A stretch of DNA of 15,536 bases. Source: Halovenus sp. (GTDB taxonomy: Archaea > Halobacteriota > Halobacteria > Halobacteriales > Haloarculaceae). The DNA is taken from assembly GCA_028274925.1 (NCBI GenBank), contig JAQCNR010000103.1, positions 1-15,536 on the forward strand, in the 5' to 3' direction. The translations under genes and the position numbers were made by a program. This document shows, one piece after another, positions 1-7,974 of this stretch. Numbering within the stretch: position 1 is the first letter of the stretch; each line of letters opens with the position of its first letter. The notes beneath the pieces were generated by a model, which saw only the letters and a list, made by a program, of their open reading frames with translations, was not told the origin of the DNA and ran no database searches.

Positions 1-105
1 GATTTCCCGGTCGAGTATCCAGTACTCGAAACGACGAGTCGACTCGAAGCGCTCTGCGGGGAGTGCCAGCGTGTTGTTCGAGACCACCTCACACGACGGG
101 TCTGA
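1..105 (+). CDS. Possible 3' end of an upstream gene (partial)
   Basis: Frame 1 is open from the window edge to a TGA at 103-105 and gives 34 residues ending in VVRDHLTRRV, with a charged, helix-like composition and a CxxC-like GECQ motif. The other two plus-strand frames are also open here, so openness alone proves little. Third-position G/C is only moderately high. I do not recognise the family. If real, it ends about 100 bases before the dehydrogenase operon. It could equally be non-coding. Confidence 0.3.
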   Translation, partial: DFPVEYPVLETTSRLEALCGECQRVVRDHLTRRV

Positions 106-140
106 GGCAGTTTTTGCTTGTGCAGTTTCGCTCGTGCCCA

Positions 141-153
141 CGAAAACAATAAG
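141..153 (+). promoter_or_regulatory. Candidate promoter of the dehydrogenase operon
   Basis: A purine-rich BRE-like stretch (cgaaaa, 141-146) followed by an A/T-rich box (caataag, 147-153) is the best archaeal promoter candidate before pdhA. Initiation about 26 bases downstream, near 177, would leave a leader of about 30 bases. That fits the GAGGTG Shine-Dalgarno-like sequence at 192-197. Motif match only. Confidence 0.3.
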
Positions 154-206
154 CCACCGGGCTTTGAAGGGTCAGATATGCTACTCGCAGTGAGGTGGAC
201 TTTTTC

Positions 207-1331
207 GTGAGCGTCTTACAGCGCGATCCAGGTGACCGCGTACAGATACTCGACACGGACGGCACCGTCGTGGAGGGGGAGACGGTGCCAGATATCGACG
301 AATCGACGCTGGTCGAGATGTATCGGACGATGAAACTGGGGCGGCACTTCGACAAACGAGCGGTCAGCCTCCAGCGACAGGGACGGATGGGAACGTATCC
401 GCCGATGTCGGGCCAGGAGGCCGCACAGGTCGGCAGCGCGCTCGCACTCGCCGACGAAGACTGGGTCTTTCCCAGTTATCGCGAGCACGTCGTCGGCTAC
501 GTTCGGGGGTGGCCGCTGTCGGAGATTCTGCTGTACTGGATGGGCAGTGAGGATTACAAGGCCCCACCGTCGGACGTGAACATGTTCACGGAGGCGGTGC
601 CCATCGCGACACAACTCCCGCACGCGACCGGCGCAGCGTGGGCCTCGAAACTGCAGGACGAAGACCGGGCCTTCCTCTGTTACTTCGGGGACGGCGCGAC
701 CTCGGAGGGCGATTTCCACGAAGGAATGAACTTCGCTGGCGTCTTCGACGTGCCCGCCGTCTTCTTCTGTAACAACAACCAGTGGGCGATTTCAGTCCCA
801 CGAGAGAAACAATCCGCGAGCGCGACACTCGCACAGAAGGCTCACGCCTACGGCTTCGAGGGAGTGCAGGTCGACGGGATGGACCCACTTGCGGTCTATC
901 AGGTGACCAAAGAAGCGCTCAAAAAGGCCAGAAACCCCGGTGAGGCTGACGAGGAGATTGGCCGGGCGACGCGCCCGACGATGATCGAGGCCGTTCAGTA
1001 TCGCTTCGGTGCGCACACGACGGCGGACGACCCCTCCGTCTACCGCGACGAAGCAGAGGTCGAGAAGTGGCGCAAACGCGACCCAATTCCACGGTTGGAA
1101 GCGTTCTTGCGCGACCAGGAGATACTCGACGACGAGCGGATCACGACCATCGAGAGTGAAATCGAAGCCACAGTTGCAGACGCAATCGACCGGGCAGAGC
1201 AAGCGCCCCGTCCCGACCCAGAAACGATGTTCGAAAACGTCTACGCGGATATGCCGGAGCGACTCGAAGAGCAACTCGCATATCTCAACCGACTGCGCAG
1301 TCGCCACGGTGAGGAGGCACTACAGGAATGA
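207..1331 (+). CDS. pdhA: 2-oxoacid (pyruvate-type) dehydrogenase E1 component, alpha subunit
   Basis: The E1 alpha subunit carries out thiamine-diphosphate-dependent decarboxylation of a 2-oxoacid together with E1 beta, passing the acyl group to the E2 lipoyl arm. The TPP/Mg motif is clear: GDG at residues 161-163 and NNN at 189-191. The loop GAHTTADDPSVYRD near residues 268-281 matches the family's conserved loop. At 374 residues the length is normal. I chose GTG at 207 over the upstream in-frame GTG at 195 because GAGGTG at 192-197 is then a well-spaced ribosome site and the protein begins MSVLQRDPGD. The stop overlaps the pdhB start (ATGA). In haloarchaea such complexes are not always pyruvate-specific; one Haloferax volcanii complex is known to serve isoleucine breakdown. 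The substrate is therefore uncertain. Confidence 0.93.
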   Translation: MSVLQRDPGDRVQILDTDGTVVEGETVPDIDESTLVEMYRTMKLGRHFDKRAVSLQRQGRMGTYPPMSGQEAAQVGSALALADEDWVFPSYREHVVGYVRGWPLSEILLYWMGSEDYKAPPSDVNMFTEAVPIATQLPHATGAAWASKLQDEDRAFLCYFGDGATSEGDFHEGMNFAGVFDVPAVFFCNNNQWAISVPREKQSASATLAQKAHAYGFEGVQVDGMDPLAVYQVTKEALKKARNPGEADEEIGRATRPTMIEAVQYRFGAHTTADDPSVYRDEAEVEKWRKRDPIPRLEAFLRDQEILDDERITTIESEIEATVADAIDRAEQAPRPDPETMFENVYADMPERLEEQLAYLNRLRSRHGEEALQE

Positions 1332-2320
1332 GCCAACAAGTTCAAACACAGAGCCTGACACTCGTGCAGGCAGTACGAGACGGATTGTATGTAGAGATGG
1401 ACCAAGACGACGACGTCATCGTTATGGGAGAAGATGTTGGCGAGAACGGCGGCGTCTTCCGCGCCACGCAGGGACTGATGGAGGAGTTCCCTGACCGAGT
1501 TGTCGACACACCGCTTGCGGAATCGGGTATCGTCGGCACGGCAATCGGGATGGCATCCTACGGGATGCGCCCGGTCCCAGAGATTCAGTTCATGGGGTTC
1601 ATCTACCCCGCGTTCGACCAGATTGTCAGCCACGCCGCCCGTCTCCGAGCCCGCTCGAACGGACGGTTGTCCTGTCCAATGGTCATCCGAGCGCCCTACG
1701 GCGGCGGCATCCGCGCCCCGGAACACCACTCCGAGTCGACGGAGGCGTTTTTCGTCCACCAGCCCGGTCTGAAGGTGGTCGTTCCCTCGACGCCGTACGA
1801 CACCAAGGGACTGCTGACCGCGGCGATTCGCGACCCCGACCCAGTGATTTTCCTCGAACCGAAGCTCATCTACCGGGCGTTCCGTGGCGACGTGCCCGAG
1901 GAGAGCTACACCGTCGAACTCGGCGAGGCCGCAGTTCGGCGCGAGGGAAGCGACGTGTCGGTCTACACGTGGGGTGCGATGACGCGGCCGACGATGGAAG
2001 CGGCCGAGGACCTCGCCGAGGAGGGAATCGACTGCGAGGTCATCGACCTGCGGACGCTCTCACCGCTCGACGAGGAAGCGATCAAGGAGTCCTTCAAGAA
2101 GACAGGTCGCGGCGTGGTCGTCCACGAAGCGCCGAAAACCGGCGGGCTCGCTGGCGAAATCACCGCCACGATTCAGGAGGATGTCCTGCTGTACCAGGAG
2201 GCACCGATCACCCGCGTAACTGGCTTCGACGTGCCTTTCCCGCTGTACTCGGTCGAGGATTACTACATGCCAGAGCCGGCGCGGATCAAAGACGGTATCC
2301 GGGAGACGGTGGAGTTCTGA
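1328..2320 (+). CDS. pdhB: 2-oxoacid (pyruvate-type) dehydrogenase E1 component, beta subunit
   Basis: This is the beta subunit of the heterotetrameric E1. It supplies the pyrimidine-binding transketolase domain (about residues 1-190) and a C-terminal transketolase domain (about 200-325). Visible family marks are the GEDVG segment at 34-38, TPLAESGI with Glu65 in the place of the glutamate that activates TPP, and the histidine-containing loop IRAPEHHSES near residue 130. At 330 residues it is full length. Its ATG overlaps the pdhA stop by four bases (ATGA), which implies translational coupling and a fixed ratio of the two subunits. The next gene starts three bases after its stop. No defects are visible. 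Confidence 0.95.
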   Translation: MSQQVQTQSLTLVQAVRDGLYVEMDQDDDVIVMGEDVGENGGVFRATQGLMEEFPDRVVDTPLAESGIVGTAIGMASYGMRPVPEIQFMGFIYPAFDQIVSHAARLRARSNGRLSCPMVIRAPYGGGIRAPEHHSESTEAFFVHQPGLKVVVPSTPYDTKGLLTAAIRDPDPVIFLEPKLIYRAFRGDVPEESYTVELGEAAVRREGSDVSVYTWGAMTRPTMEAAEDLAEEGIDCEVIDLRTLSPLDEEAIKESFKKTGRGVVVHEAPKTGGLAGEITATIQEDVLLYQEAPITRVTGFDVPFPLYSVEDYYMPEPARIKDGIRETVEF

Positions 2321-2323
2321 CCC

Positions 2324-3373
2324 ATGCCGTTCGAGTACGAACTGCCCGATGTTGGCGAAGGCGTTGCCGAGGGCGAAATCGTCGCCTGGCACGTCGACGT
2401 CGGCGACCACGTAGCCGAAGACGAGGTGCTCGCAGAGATCGAGACGGACAAGGCAGTCGTCGACCTGCCCTCTCCCGTTGCCGGGACGATTCGAGAACTG
2501 CACGCCGAGGCCGGCGATGTGGTTCCCGTCGGGAGTGTCGTCGTCACAATCGACACCGACGGAGAAGCGGAAGCCGTCGAGGCTGGCGGGGAAGGCGAGG
2601 CAGAACCAGCGCAAGAACCGGCCGAGGAGGCCGCTGCTGCAGAACCGGCAGCCGCCGCCGACGCGACGACTGACGGCGAAGCGCCCGTCGCAGAGGGTCG
2701 GGTGTTCGCACCGCCGAACGTCCGCCGACTCGCCCGCGAACTCGGCGTCGAGATTGCTGCCGTCGAAGGCAGCGGACCGAGCGGCCGGGTCACCGAAGGC
2801 GATGTCCGTGCTGCTGCCGAGGCGGCCGACGAACCGGACGAAGCGCCCAGTGAGCGGAAATCCGCCGTGTCTCGCCGAGGAGACGGCGAACGAAAGTCTG
2901 CGACCCGGCGACGGAGCGATGACGGTGCGACGGCCTCGGCGGAGGCCGCCGGCCGTGACCGGACGCTCGCGGTGCCGGCCACCAGACACGCGGCGCGGGA
3001 AGCAGGCGTCGACATCGACGAGGTTCCGACAGAGAAAGAGCGTGACGGCGAGGCAGTTGTCGAACCGGAGGATATCGAGCGATACGTCAGCGCACAGGAA
3101 GCGAGCGCACAGGCTGGCGATGGCACCACCGAGACAGTCGAAGCCGAGCAGACAACAGCCGAGGCGGGCGAAACAACGGTCGAGTCGACGGCGGAGGGCG
3201 CGGTCAGAACCGAGAGCCGTACCGCGGAGTTCGCCGGACAATCGGCAACCAGATGCAGCAGTCCGCACAGACGATTCCCCACGCCACCCATCACGATACG
3301 GCAGTCGTCGACGAACTGGTCGAAACACGCGCGCAGTTGCGTGAGCGGGCCGACGACCGCGGCATCAACCTGA
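2324..3373 (+). CDS. pdhC: Dihydrolipoamide acyltransferase (E2), lipoyl and subunit-binding part, frameshifted
   Basis: This is the N-terminal portion of the E2 core of the dehydrogenase complex. Residues 1-76 form a lipoyl domain with the lipoylated lysine at K43 (ETDKAVV). An Ala/Glu-rich flexible linker follows, then a peripheral subunit-binding domain at about 127-165 (VFAPPNVRRLARELG). A second one lies at about 214-255 (TLAVPATRHAAREAGVDID), and another acidic linker follows it. Homology is lost after about residue 298 (near 3216): this frame goes on to an off-frame tail ending at 3373. The conserved continuation (PYRGVRRTIG) lies in the -1 frame from 3217. So this frame encodes a truncated E2 without a catalytic domain. 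Restoring one base gives an ordinary protein of about 525 residues running to 3900. Mutation or a sequencing/assembly error are both possible. Confidence 0.85.
   Translation: MPFEYELPDVGEGVAEGEIVAWHVDVGDHVAEDEVLAEIETDKAVVDLPSPVAGTIRELHAEAGDVVPVGSVVVTIDTDGEAEAVEAGGEGEAEPAQEPAEEAAAAEPAAAADATTDGEAPVAEGRVFAPPNVRRLARELGVEIAAVEGSGPSGRVTEGDVRAAAEAADEPDEAPSERKSAVSRRGDGERKSATRRRSDDGATASAEAAGRDRTLAVPATRHAAREAGVDIDEVPTEKERDGEAVVEPEDIERYVSAQEASAQAGDGTTETVEAEQTTAEAGETTVESTAEGAVRTESRTAEFAGQSATRCSSPHRRFPTPPITIRQSSTNWSKHARSCVSGPTTAAST
3212..3219 (+). other. pdhC: Frameshift site in the E2 gene
   Basis: Up to gag at 3212-3214 the frame starting at 2324 reads a normal linker (VRTE). From ccg at 3217-3219 the -1 frame reads PYRGVRRTIGNQM, the conserved start of the E2 acyltransferase domain. 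One missing base between them explains the switch. The site has no homopolymer or slippery heptamer, so neither a typical homopolymer read error nor classical programmed slippage is suggested by the local sequence. Confidence 0.75.
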
Positions 3374-3900
3374 CCTATATGCCATTCGTGCTGAAGGCAG
3401 TGGTCGCGGGGCTGAAGGAGTTCCCAATGTTGAACACGGAACTCGACGAGGAGGCCGAGGAAGTCCGGTACAAGGAGTACTACAACATCGGCATCGCAGT
3501 TGCGACCGACGCCGGACTGATGGTCCCAGTCGTGAAAAATGTCGACCAGAAGGGGATTCTCGAACTGGCCTCGGAGGTGAACGAACTCGCGACGAAGGCG
3601 CGCAACCGTGAGATTTCGCCTGCCGAGATGCAGGACGGCACCTTCACCGTGACGAACTTCGGTGCTATCGGCGGCGAGTACGCCACGCCAATCATCAACC
3701 ACCCCGAGACGGGGATTCTCGGTCTGGGCGCAATCGAGCAGCGCCCGGTCGCCGAGGACGGCGAAGTCGTGGCCGCCGAGACGCTGCCGCTGTCGCTGTC
3801 GATCGACCACCGCGTCATCGACGGTGCCGAGGCGGCACAGTTCGCCAACACCGTCATCGAATATCTCGAAGACCCGACGCTGCTGTTGCTCGAATCCTGA
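3253..3900 (+). CDS. pdhC: Dihydrolipoamide acyltransferase (E2), catalytic domain part, frameshifted
   Basis: This is the C-terminal acyltransferase domain of E2, which moves the acyl group from lipoamide to CoA and forms the multimeric core. Homology begins in this frame at 3217, upstream of the ATG at 3253, so the first dozen domain residues (PYRGVRRTIGNQ) are outside an ATG-initiated product. The active-site segment LSIDHRVIDGA with the catalytic histidine and aspartate is intact, as are TYMPFVLKAV and NFGAIGGEYATPIINHPE. No further lesion is seen to the stop at 3898-3900, and lpdA starts five bases later. The domain lacks its own lipoyl arm unless the frameshift is bypassed. A separately translated core domain is possible but I see no clear ribosome site before 3253. 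Confidence 0.85.
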   Translation: MQQSAQTIPHATHHDTAVVDELVETRAQLRERADDRGINLTYMPFVLKAVVAGLKEFPMLNTELDEEAEEVRYKEYYNIGIAVATDAGLMVPVVKNVDQKGILELASEVNELATKARNREISPAEMQDGTFTVTNFGAIGGEYATPIINHPETGILGLGAIEQRPVAEDGEVVAAETLPLSLSIDHRVIDGAEAAQFANTVIEYLEDPTLLLLES

Positions 3901-3905
3901 TATCC

Positions 3906-5318
3906 ATGGTAGTAGGAGATGTCACCACTGGCACTGATGTACTGGTAATCGGCGGCGGTCCCGGCGGCTACGTGGCCGCCATCCGCGCCGGACAACTCGG
4001 CCGCGACGTCACGCTGGTCGAGATGGATAGCTACGGCGGCACCTGCCTCAATCACGGCTGTATTCCCTCGAAGGCATTTATCTCTGCGACGGACATCGCC
4101 CACAAAGCAGGCGACGCCGAGCGAATGGGAATCTACGCCGACCCGGCAGTCGATATGCAGGGGATGGTCGGCTGGAAGGACCGTCTGGTCACAAAATTGA
4201 CCAAGGGCGTCGAATCGCTCTGTGAAGGCGCAGGCGCGACGCTCATCGAGGGCCGAGCGGAGTTTTCCGGTGAGAACAGCGCCCGCATCGTCGCCGACGG
4301 CGAGGGTCAGGGCGCAGAGTCTATCGACTTCGAGCACGCAGTCGTCGCAACCGGGAGCCGCCCGGTCCAGATTCCCGACTTCGAGTTCGACGGCGAACAG
4401 ATTCTCTCCTCGCGGGACGCGCTTGCACTCGAAGCAGTCCCCGAGGAGATGGTCATCGTCGGCGGCGGCTACATCGGGATGGAGCTGGCAACGGTGTTCC
4501 AGAAACTCGGCTGCGAAGTGACAATTATCGAGCAACTGGACGACATCCTGCCGACCTACGGCGACGAGGTGACCGAGGTTGTCCGCGAGCGCGCGGCGTC
4601 GCTGGGTATCGACTTCCAGTTCGGCCACGCGGCCGCAGGCTGGGAGGAGACCGAACACGGGCTGGCAGTCCACACGGAAACGAACGCAGGCGAGGAAGGG
4701 AGGTTCGAGTGCGAGAAGTGTCTCGTCGCCGTTGGTCGCGAGCCAGTGACGGACACGCTCAATCTCTCCGCGGCAGGCGTCGAAACGGCCGACGGGCGAA
4801 TCGATACCGACGACCGCGCGCGGACGAACAAAGAACACATCTTCGCCGTCGGCGACGTGGCCGGCGAACCAATGCTGGCACACAAAGCCTTCAAAGAGGG
4901 CGAAGTCGCGGCGGAGGTCATCGCTGGCGAACCGTCAGCACTCGATTATCAGGCGATTCCAGCGGCGGTGTTCACCGACCCAGAAATCGGCAGTGTCGGA
5001 ATGAGTGAGTCGGAGGCGGAACAGGCAGGCTTCGACCCCATCGTCGGGAAGATGCCACTGCGGGCCTCGGGCCGAGCGCTGACGCTGAACGAACGTGAGG
5101 GCTTTGTCAAAGTAATCGCAGACAGCGAGACGGAGTTCGTCCTCGGCGCGCGAATTGTCGGCCCAGAAGCCTCGGAACTGGTCGCCGAACTCGCACTGGC
5201 TATCGAACTCGGCGCGACGCTCGAGGATGTGGCCGCAACGATTCACGTCCACCCGACGCTGTCGGAGGCAGTCCACGAGGCAATCAAAGGCGCACGCGGG
5301 CAGAGTATTCACTACTGA
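3906..5318 (+). CDS. lpdA: Dihydrolipoamide dehydrogenase (E3)
   Basis: This flavoprotein reoxidises the E2 dihydrolipoyl group and reduces NAD+. The FAD-binding loop GGGPGG lies at residues 16-21. The redox disulfide is C47/C52 in GGTCLNHGCIPSK, the NAD-binding GGGYIG is at 186-191, and the C-terminal HPTLSE (449-454) supplies the catalytic His/Glu pair. At 470 residues it is full length and intact. It begins five bases after the E2 stop and is the last gene of the operon. Because E3 can serve other 2-oxoacid or glycine-cleavage systems, it may stay useful even if E2 is inactive. Confidence 0.95.
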   Translation: MVVGDVTTGTDVLVIGGGPGGYVAAIRAGQLGRDVTLVEMDSYGGTCLNHGCIPSKAFISATDIAHKAGDAERMGIYADPAVDMQGMVGWKDRLVTKLTKGVESLCEGAGATLIEGRAEFSGENSARIVADGEGQGAESIDFEHAVVATGSRPVQIPDFEFDGEQILSSRDALALEAVPEEMVIVGGGYIGMELATVFQKLGCEVTIIEQLDDILPTYGDEVTEVVRERAASLGIDFQFGHAAAGWEETEHGLAVHTETNAGEEGRFECEKCLVAVGREPVTDTLNLSAAGVETADGRIDTDDRARTNKEHIFAVGDVAGEPMLAHKAFKEGEVAAEVIAGEPSALDYQAIPAAVFTDPEIGSVGMSESEAEQAGFDPIVGKMPLRASGRALTLNEREGFVKVIADSETEFVLGARIVGPEASELVAELALAIELGATLEDVAATIHVHPTLSEAVHEAIKGARGQSIHY

Positions 5319-5353
5319 CGGCAGTTGTCTGTCTGAGAGTGCTAACCGGACGG

Positions 5354-5361
5354 CTTTACGG
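5354..5361 (+). promoter_or_regulatory. Candidate TATA box for the DUF255/YyaL-type gene
   Basis: The box ctttacgg is centred about 27-28 bases before the ATG at 5385, the spacing expected for a leaderless haloarchaeal transcript. It lies in the 66-base gap after lpdA, so this gene probably has its own promoter. I see no strong terminator in the gap. Confidence 0.45.
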
Positions 5362-5384
5362 TCCCGGAGAGCCAACCATCAGGT

Positions 5385-7502
5385 ATGACTACCCCAGCAA
5401 GTCGGAACAGACTCGACGAGGAGGAGAGTCCGTACCTGCAGGACCACGCCGACAACCCCGTCAACTGGCAACCGTGGGACGAGGAGGCACTCGCCGCCGC
5501 CAGAGAGCAGGACAAGCCCATCTTTCTCTCAGTTGGGTACAACGCCTGCCACTGGTGTCACGTGATGGCCGACGAGAGTTTCGAGGACGAACGGGTCGCC
5601 GAAGTGCTCAACGAGGAGTTCGTCCCGATCAAAGTCGACCGTGAGGAACGGCCGGATGTCGACAGCATCTACCAGACGGTCTGCCAGCGCGTCAGCGGCC
5701 GCGGCGGCTGGCCGCTGTCGGTCTGGCTCACCCCCGACCAGAAACCGTTCCAGGTGGGAACGTACTTCCCGAAAGAGCAGAAGCGACGAACACCTGGCTT
5801 TCTGGACATTCTGGGGCAGATTGCCGACGCCTGGAACAGCGAGGAGGGTCGTGAGGAAATCGAATCCCGCGCCGAGGAGTGGTCCGACCTCGCGGTCGAC
5901 GAACTCGAATCGACGCCGGAGAGTACGACCACGCTGGACGATTCAGTGCTATCGACCGCAGCGCAGGCGGCCGTTCGCGGGGCCGACCGCGAACACGGCG
6001 GCTGGGGGAGTGGGCCGAAATTCCCACAGACCGGCCGACTCCATCTCCTGTTACGCGCCTACGACGAATCTGACCGCGATGTCTATCTGGATGTCGTCAC
6101 CGAGACGCTTGACGCGATGGCAAACGGCGGAATGTACGACCACGTCGGCGGCGGCTTCCACCGCTACGCGACCGACCGCGACTGGACGGTCCCGCACTTC
6201 GAGAAGATGCTGTACGACAACGCCGAACTGCCGCGAGCCTATCTCGCCGGCTATCAGGTGACCGGAGACGAGCGCTACGCCGAGGTTGTCGAGGAAACAC
6301 TTGCCTTCGTCGAGGATGAATTGACCCACGACGAGGGCGGGTTTTTCAGCACGCTCGACGCACAGAGCGAGGGCGAAGACGGCGAGCGCGAAGAGGGTGC
6401 GTTCTACCTCTGGACTCCCTCGGAAGTCGAAGACGCTGTCGACGACGAACAGGCGGCGGAACTCTTCTGCGAGCACTACGGAATCAGGGAGGGCGGCAAC
6501 TTCGAGGGCAAAACCGTGCTCACACGAACCGCGTCGGCAGAGACACTCGCGACGCGACACGATATGGAAGCCGAGGACGTGGAGGAAACCCTAGCGGAAG
6601 CCCACGAGCAAGTGTCTGCGGCCAGAGAACAGCGACCACGTCCGCCTCGTGACGAGAAGATTCTGGCGAGTTGGAACGGCCTGATGCTCTCCGCCTTCGC
6701 CGAGGCGGCAATCGTCCTCGACGAGAGTCACGCCGACCCCGCTGCCGAGGCACTGGCGTTCCTCAAATCTGAACTCTGGGACGAGGAGGAGAAGCAACTG
6801 TCACGGCGGTACAAGGACGACGTCGTCAAAATTGACGGCTATCTCGAAGATTACGCCTTCCTCGCTCGGGGTGCATTCGACCTCTATCAGGCGACTGCAG
6901 AAGTCGACCATCTCGCGTTCGCGCTGGAACTGGCCCGCGCAATCGAACGCGACTTCTGGGACGAAGAAGCCGAAACGCTGTATTTCACGCCACGAGACGG
7001 CGAGAAGCTGATTGCCCGGCCACAGGAGCCAACCGACCAGTCGACACCGTCGAGTATGGGTGTCGCTGCGGAGTTGCTCGAACAGCTCTCGCACTTCCAG
7101 CCTGACCGAGCGTTCGCAGAGATTGCAGAGACGGTCATCGACAGACAGGGTGGACGTATCGAATCGAATCCACTCCAGCACGCCTCGCTGACGCTGGCGG
7201 CAGATACGGTGCTCGACGGTGCGTTGGAGCTGGCGATGGTCGCCGACGGCATCCCGGAGAACTACCGTCAAAAACTCAGGGACTGGTATCTCCCGGGTCG
7301 GATTCTCGCCTGGCGGCCCGCAGACGAGGAGGCATTAGCACCGTGGTTAGAGACGCTCGGACTGGAAGAGACACCGCCAATCTGGGCCGAACGCAGTCAG
7401 AAAAACAACGAACCGACAGTGTACGCCTGTCGAGCACAGACCTGTTCACCGCCGCGAAACGAGTTGCCTCGCGCCCTGCGCTGGGGCCAACGAATGCTCT
7501 AA
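5385..7502 (+). CDS. Thioredoxin domain-containing protein, DUF255/YyaL (SPATA20-like) family
   Basis: This is a 705-residue cytosolic protein of the widespread YyaL/SPATA20 family, whose biochemical role is not settled. The N-terminal thioredoxin-like DUF255 domain (about 1-165) has the family motif YNACHWCHVM with Cys55 and Cys58, followed by KVDREERPDVDSIY. The rest should form an alpha/alpha-barrel resembling N-acylglucosamine epimerase and glycosidase folds, with conserved stretches such as GGGFHRYATDRDWTVPHFEK and DEKILASWNGLM. The C-terminus keeps the family's cysteine pair (YACRAQTCSPP). Length and motifs are normal, so it looks intact. A TATA-like box sits 27-28 bases upstream of the ATG. 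Its stop overlaps the stop of the convergent thioredoxin-fold gene. Confidence 0.93.
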   Translation: MTTPASRNRLDEEESPYLQDHADNPVNWQPWDEEALAAAREQDKPIFLSVGYNACHWCHVMADESFEDERVAEVLNEEFVPIKVDREERPDVDSIYQTVCQRVSGRGGWPLSVWLTPDQKPFQVGTYFPKEQKRRTPGFLDILGQIADAWNSEEGREEIESRAEEWSDLAVDELESTPESTTTLDDSVLSTAAQAAVRGADREHGGWGSGPKFPQTGRLHLLLRAYDESDRDVYLDVVTETLDAMANGGMYDHVGGGFHRYATDRDWTVPHFEKMLYDNAELPRAYLAGYQVTGDERYAEVVEETLAFVEDELTHDEGGFFSTLDAQSEGEDGEREEGAFYLWTPSEVEDAVDDEQAAELFCEHYGIREGGNFEGKTVLTRTASAETLATRHDMEAEDVEETLAEAHEQVSAAREQRPRPPRDEKILASWNGLMLSAFAEAAIVLDESHADPAAEALAFLKSELWDEEEKQLSRRYKDDVVKIDGYLEDYAFLARGAFDLYQATAEVDHLAFALELARAIERDFWDEEAETLYFTPRDGEKLIARPQEPTDQSTPSSMGVAAELLEQLSHFQPDRAFAEIAETVIDRQGGRIESNPLQHASLTLAADTVLDGALELAMVADGIPENYRQKLRDWYLPGRILAWRPADEEALAPWLETLGLEETPPIWAERSQKNNEPTVYACRAQTCSPPRNELPRALRWGQRML

Positions 7503-7882
7503 GCGGTCGGGTCGCCCAGTTCTTCACGGAGCCGGTCAGCGAGATAGACAGCGATTGGGAGGCCTTCATCCTCGACGAATCGTGCAACTTCCTCGCCGTT
7601 GCGCTCGGCAACGACGGTGGGGATAGATTCGATACCGTACTCCTCGACACCCTCGCCCTGTTTGTTCTCGTCGAGGGAGTGCTCGATAATGTGGGTGCTC
7701 GGAATGCCAACTTCTTCGAGCGCGGCGCCGAAGTCGGGTAGCGTTGCCCGGCAGTCTTTACACCAGTCGCCGCACCAGATTTTGTACGTAATCTCGTCGC
7801 GGTAGGCTTCGAGGACGTCGAGAGTCTCAGCGTACGCGTCGGCGACCCACGCAGGATTTGGGTCGAGCGTCTCCAGAGGCAT
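7499..7882 (-). CDS. Small thioredoxin-fold protein
   Basis: A 127-residue single-domain thioredoxin-fold protein, probably a cytosolic thiol-disulfide oxidoreductase. The active site reads IWCGDWCKDC, with Cys41-Lys-Asp-Cys44 as the likely redox pair and an extra Cys37. The cis-proline segment ESIPTVV and a following beta-hairpin are present. An ATG at 7888 is also in frame, but the TATA-like box at 7906-7913 is centred about 27 bases before the ATG at 7882, which favours MPLETLDPNP as a leaderless start. No signal peptide is visible. Its TAG stop overlaps the TAA stop of the convergent DUF255 gene. The physiological partner is unknown. The nearby cysteine synthase gives a loose thiol context only. 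Confidence 0.85.
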   Translation of the reverse strand: MPLETLDPNPAWVADAYAETLDVLEAYRDEITYKIWCGDWCKDCRATLPDFGAALEEVGIPSTHIIEHSLDENKQGEGVEEYGIESIPTVVAERNGEEVARFVEDEGLPIAVYLADRLREELGDPTA

Positions 7883-7905
7883 ACACATCGTTTGGTAGCC
7901 CAGAA

Positions 7906-7913
7906 CTTATAGT
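7906..7913 (-). promoter_or_regulatory. Candidate TATA box for the small thioredoxin-fold gene
   Basis: Read on the minus strand, actataag lies about 27 bases before the ATG at 7882. This is the standard distance for a leaderless archaeal transcript and supports that start over the ATG at 7888. Confidence 0.45.
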
Positions 7914-7940
7914 ATGTGTGCTGGCTCGGGGAGGAGTTGT

Positions 7941-7947
7941 TTTCATA
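7941..7947 (+). promoter_or_regulatory. Candidate TATA box for the structured element
   Basis: The plus-strand stretch tttcata is centred about 26 bases before position 7970. Initiation there would begin a transcript just upstream of the closing stem of the structured element (starts 7975). This is a spacing argument only and no other promoter mark is visible. Confidence 0.3.
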
Positions 7948-7974
7948 GAGCGAAGTAGCTGAGTGACTACGAAC

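Noticed and set aside
1009..1494. Arg/Thr-rich plus-strand open frame spanning pdhA and pdhB
   Set aside because: Off-frame shadow with basic composition unlike haloarchaeal proteins.
3212..3219. Programmed ribosomal frameshifting in pdhC
   Set aside because: No slippery heptamer or obvious downstream pseudoknot is visible, and family members are normally single uninterrupted genes.
2060..3810. Very long minus-strand open frames under pdhB and pdhC
   Set aside because: They are G/C-rich antisense shadows with low-complexity Ser/Ala/Arg composition. The plus-strand proteins have clear family motifs.
7957..7970. Small inverted repeat gtag...ctac just before the structured element
   Set aside because: Only four base pairs with an eight-base loop; not distinguishable from chance.
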